Positions 5,552-6,812 of a stretch of DNA of 6,812 bases are shown piece by piece; position 1 is the first letter of the stretch, and the number at the start of each line of letters is the position of its first letter. This stretch comes from Candidatus Eiseniibacteriota bacterium (lineage in GTDB: Bacteria; Eisenbacteria; RBG-16-71-46; JAFGJU01). Made by a program: the position numbers and the translations under genes. A model generated the notes under the pieces. The model was not told the origin of the DNA. It saw only the letters and a program-made list of their open reading frames with translations, and did not search any database. The stretch spans positions 1-6,812 of the forward strand of contig JAFGJU010000171.1 in assembly GCA_016928935.1 (NCBI GenBank), in the 5' to 3' direction.

Positions 5552-6713
5552 GACCCATCTCCTTTGCGAAGCTCCTTCCGGCGCCGGTGCCCGTCACCCC
5601 CATTATCTCCGCTATCGAGGCACCGAGGTCCGCGAAGCTGGTCCTGAGTCCAAGATCCACGCCGACCCGCGGCTCTCCGCTGAAGGCCAACATAGGAACG
5701 TGTTCCCGGGAGTGGTCAGTGCTGGGAGTCGTGGGGTCGCATCCATGGTCCGCGGTTATGAACACGACGTCCTGACGCGAGAGTCTCTCCATGAACGACG
5801 GGAGCCATGCGTCGAAGGCAACCAACCCTTGCGCGAACGCCCTCACGTTGTTGCGATGGCCCCACTGGCTGTCGAACTCCACGAGGTTGGCCAGCACCAG
5901 TCCCTCCTCCACGTCGTCCAGCACCGCAGCCAGAGCCTCCATGCCTTCGCCGTTTGACGCGGTCCTCATCTCCCTTGTGAAACCTCGGTGCGCAAACAGG
6001 TCCGCCACTTTGCCGACGGCCAGTACCTCGTACCCCGCCCTCTGGAGAATGTCGGCCATTGTGTCGCCGGGCGGCGGCATCGAGAAATCCCTTCTTCCCG
6101 CGGTCCGCGTGTAGCCTCCGCTCTCGCCCACGAAAGGACGCGCTATGACCCTGGCGACGCCGTGCTCCCCTTGGAGCATACGCCTGGCCGTCAGGCAGTA
6201 GTCATACAGCGTCTCGACAGGGACTACGTCTTCGTGAGCTGCGAGCTGAAACACGCTGTCAGCCGAGGTGTACAGGATGGGACGGCCCGTGGCCACGTGC
6301 TCGTCTCCGAGCAGCTTTAGTATCTCGGTGCCCGAATACGGCATATTTCCGAGAACTCGCCTGCCTATGGCGTTCTCGAATTCGCGGACCAGCGCGTCCG
6401 GGAAGCCGTGAGGATGAGTGGGGAACGGGCGCTTCAGCACGAGCCCCATCAGCTCCCAGTGGCCGGAGGTGCTGTCCTTACCCGGGGATTTCTCCGCCAT
6501 CTTCCCGAAGCTCCCCCGTGGCTCCGCGACGGCCTTCACCCCGGCGACCGGGATTATACGGCCCAGACCGAGCCCCTCGAGCGCCGGAAGCGCCAAGCCG
6601 TTCATCGCGGCCGCGGTGTTGCCCAGCGTGTTGCTGCCCTCGTCTCCGTAGAGACCCGCGTCCGGAAGCTCGCCCACGCCGACGCCGTCAAGGATTATTA
6701 CAATGATGCGCAT
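5541..6713 (-). CDS. deoB: Phosphopentomutase
   Basis: A 390-residue alkaline-phosphatase-superfamily enzyme that interconverts (deoxy)ribose-1-phosphate and (deoxy)ribose-5-phosphate, linking the phosphorylase to DeoC. Metal-site motifs are complete: Asp9 in LDGVGVGELPDAG, Asp281 and His286 in FDSQWGHR, Asp322 and His323 in TADHGCDPT, and His334 in TDHSRE. The phospho-acceptor segment reads GKDSTSGHWELMG, with Ser81 at the place of the phosphothreonine (Thr85) of the Bacillus cereus enzyme. The ATG at 6713 gives the standard MRIIVIILDGVG N-terminus. An in-frame TTG at 6752 would add 13 residues encoded by a 12-bp repeat. Neither start has a strong Shine-Dalgarno sequence. The stop overlaps the cdd start. 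An upstream gene ends 65 bp before, so co-transcription from further upstream is likely. Confidence 0.95.
   Translation of the reverse strand: MRIIVIILDGVGVGELPDAGLYGDEGSNTLGNTAAAMNGLALPALEGLGLGRIIPVAGVKAVAEPRGSFGKMAEKSPGKDSTSGHWELMGLVLKRPFPTHPHGFPDALVREFENAIGRRVLGNMPYSGTEILKLLGDEHVATGRPILYTSADSVFQLAAHEDVVPVETLYDYCLTARRMLQGEHGVARVIARPFVGESGGYTRTAGRRDFSMPPPGDTMADILQRAGYEVLAVGKVADLFAHRGFTREMRTASNGEGMEALAAVLDDVEEGLVLANLVEFDSQWGHRNNVRAFAQGLVAFDAWLPSFMERLSRQDVVFITADHGCDPTTPSTDHSREHVPMLAFSGEPRVGVDLGLRTSFADLGASIAEIMGVTGTGAGRSFAKEMGLGN
5559..5564 (-). promoter_or_regulatory. Ribosome binding site for the TTG start of cdd, inside deoB
   Basis: AAGGAG on the minus strand lies 7 nt before the TTG at 5551 and within the last codons of deoB. 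It is the best Shine-Dalgarno sequence in the window, which supports a non-ATG start and coupling of cdd to deoB translation. Confidence 0.75.
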
Positions 6714-6728
6714 CGCTGTTGAACCAGA

Positions 6729-6764
6729 AATTCCGGTGAATGTCCCAGTCAACGTCCCGGTGAA
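6729..6764 (-). repeat. 12-bp tandem repeat in the deoB leader
   Basis: Read on the minus strand, three adjacent 12-mers are TTCACCGGGACG, TTGACTGGGACA and TTCACCGGAATT. Each is a multiple of three long, so the deoB frame stays open and would read as (F/L)-T-G-T units. The block lies between the upstream stop codon and the deoB ATG. Confidence 0.55.
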
Positions 6765-6778
6765 GGCCTCGCCGAAAC

Positions 6779-6812
6779 CTATTCCTCTTTCTCGGGCTTC
6801 TCGGGCTTCTCG
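6779..6812 (-). CDS. 3' end of an unidentified upstream gene
   Basis: The minus strand reads in from the window edge as EKPEKPEKEE and stops at a TAG (6781-6779). The codons form a 9-bp repeat, GAGAAGCCC. A charged Glu-Lys-Pro tail is a plausible C-terminus and the spacing to deoB fits an operon. Only ten full codons are visible, so the protein cannot be identified and coding is inferred. Confidence 0.4.
   Translation of the reverse strand, partial: EKPEKPEKEE

Noticed and set aside
6713..6778. Promoter for deoB using TTGACT (minus strand, 6752-6747)
   Set aside because: No -10-like sequence lies 16-18 bp downstream, and the TTGACT is part of the 12-bp repeat. An operon promoter further upstream is more likely.

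Overview
The window is GC-rich bacterial DNA (roughly 60% GC by eye). It holds two convergent transcription blocks and several intergenic stretches built of short degenerate tandem repeats. The proteins are clearly bacterial: a class A penicillin-binding protein and a bacterial nucleoside-salvage operon. Codon use is rich in AGG (Arg) and ATA (Ile). The sequence does not allow a firm phylum call; an uncultured or deep-branching lineage is possible, but that is inference.

Plus strand, left side: positions 1-131 are a degenerate 7-bp tandem repeat with no gene. They are followed by a 14-bp palindrome, a candidate sigma-70-type promoter (204-232) and a 697-residue bifunctional peptidoglycan synthase (PBP1A type, 304-2397). 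The convergent gap 2398-2577 contains three imperfect repeats set exactly 40 bp apart, plus hairpins that could end transcription from either side.

Minus strand, right side, in transcription order: the last ten codons of an unknown upstream gene, then deoB (phosphopentomutase), cdd (cytidine deaminase, TTG start, overlapping deoB by 11 bp), a 250-bp repeat-filled gap, deoC (deoxyribose-phosphate aldolase), a gap with a strong hairpin, and deoA/pdp (pyrimidine-nucleoside phosphorylase). Together they form a nucleoside-scavenging route. Cdd converts (deoxy)cytidine to (deoxy)uridine. The phosphorylase releases the base and gives (deoxy)ribose-1-phosphate. DeoB moves the phosphate to C5. DeoC splits deoxyribose-5-phosphate into glyceraldehyde-3-phosphate and acetaldehyde.

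The most notable item is DeoC. Its intact aldolase barrel carries an N-terminal extension of about 75 residues with three parts: a short amphipathic helix and Pro-rich linker resembling bacterial-microcompartment encapsulation peptides, a CX2CX2CX2C cysteine cluster, and a segment resembling the barrel's own C-terminal helix-strand element. The second theme is that most non-coding gaps carry degenerate tandem repeats, each with a different period (7, 40, 19/17 and 12 bp).
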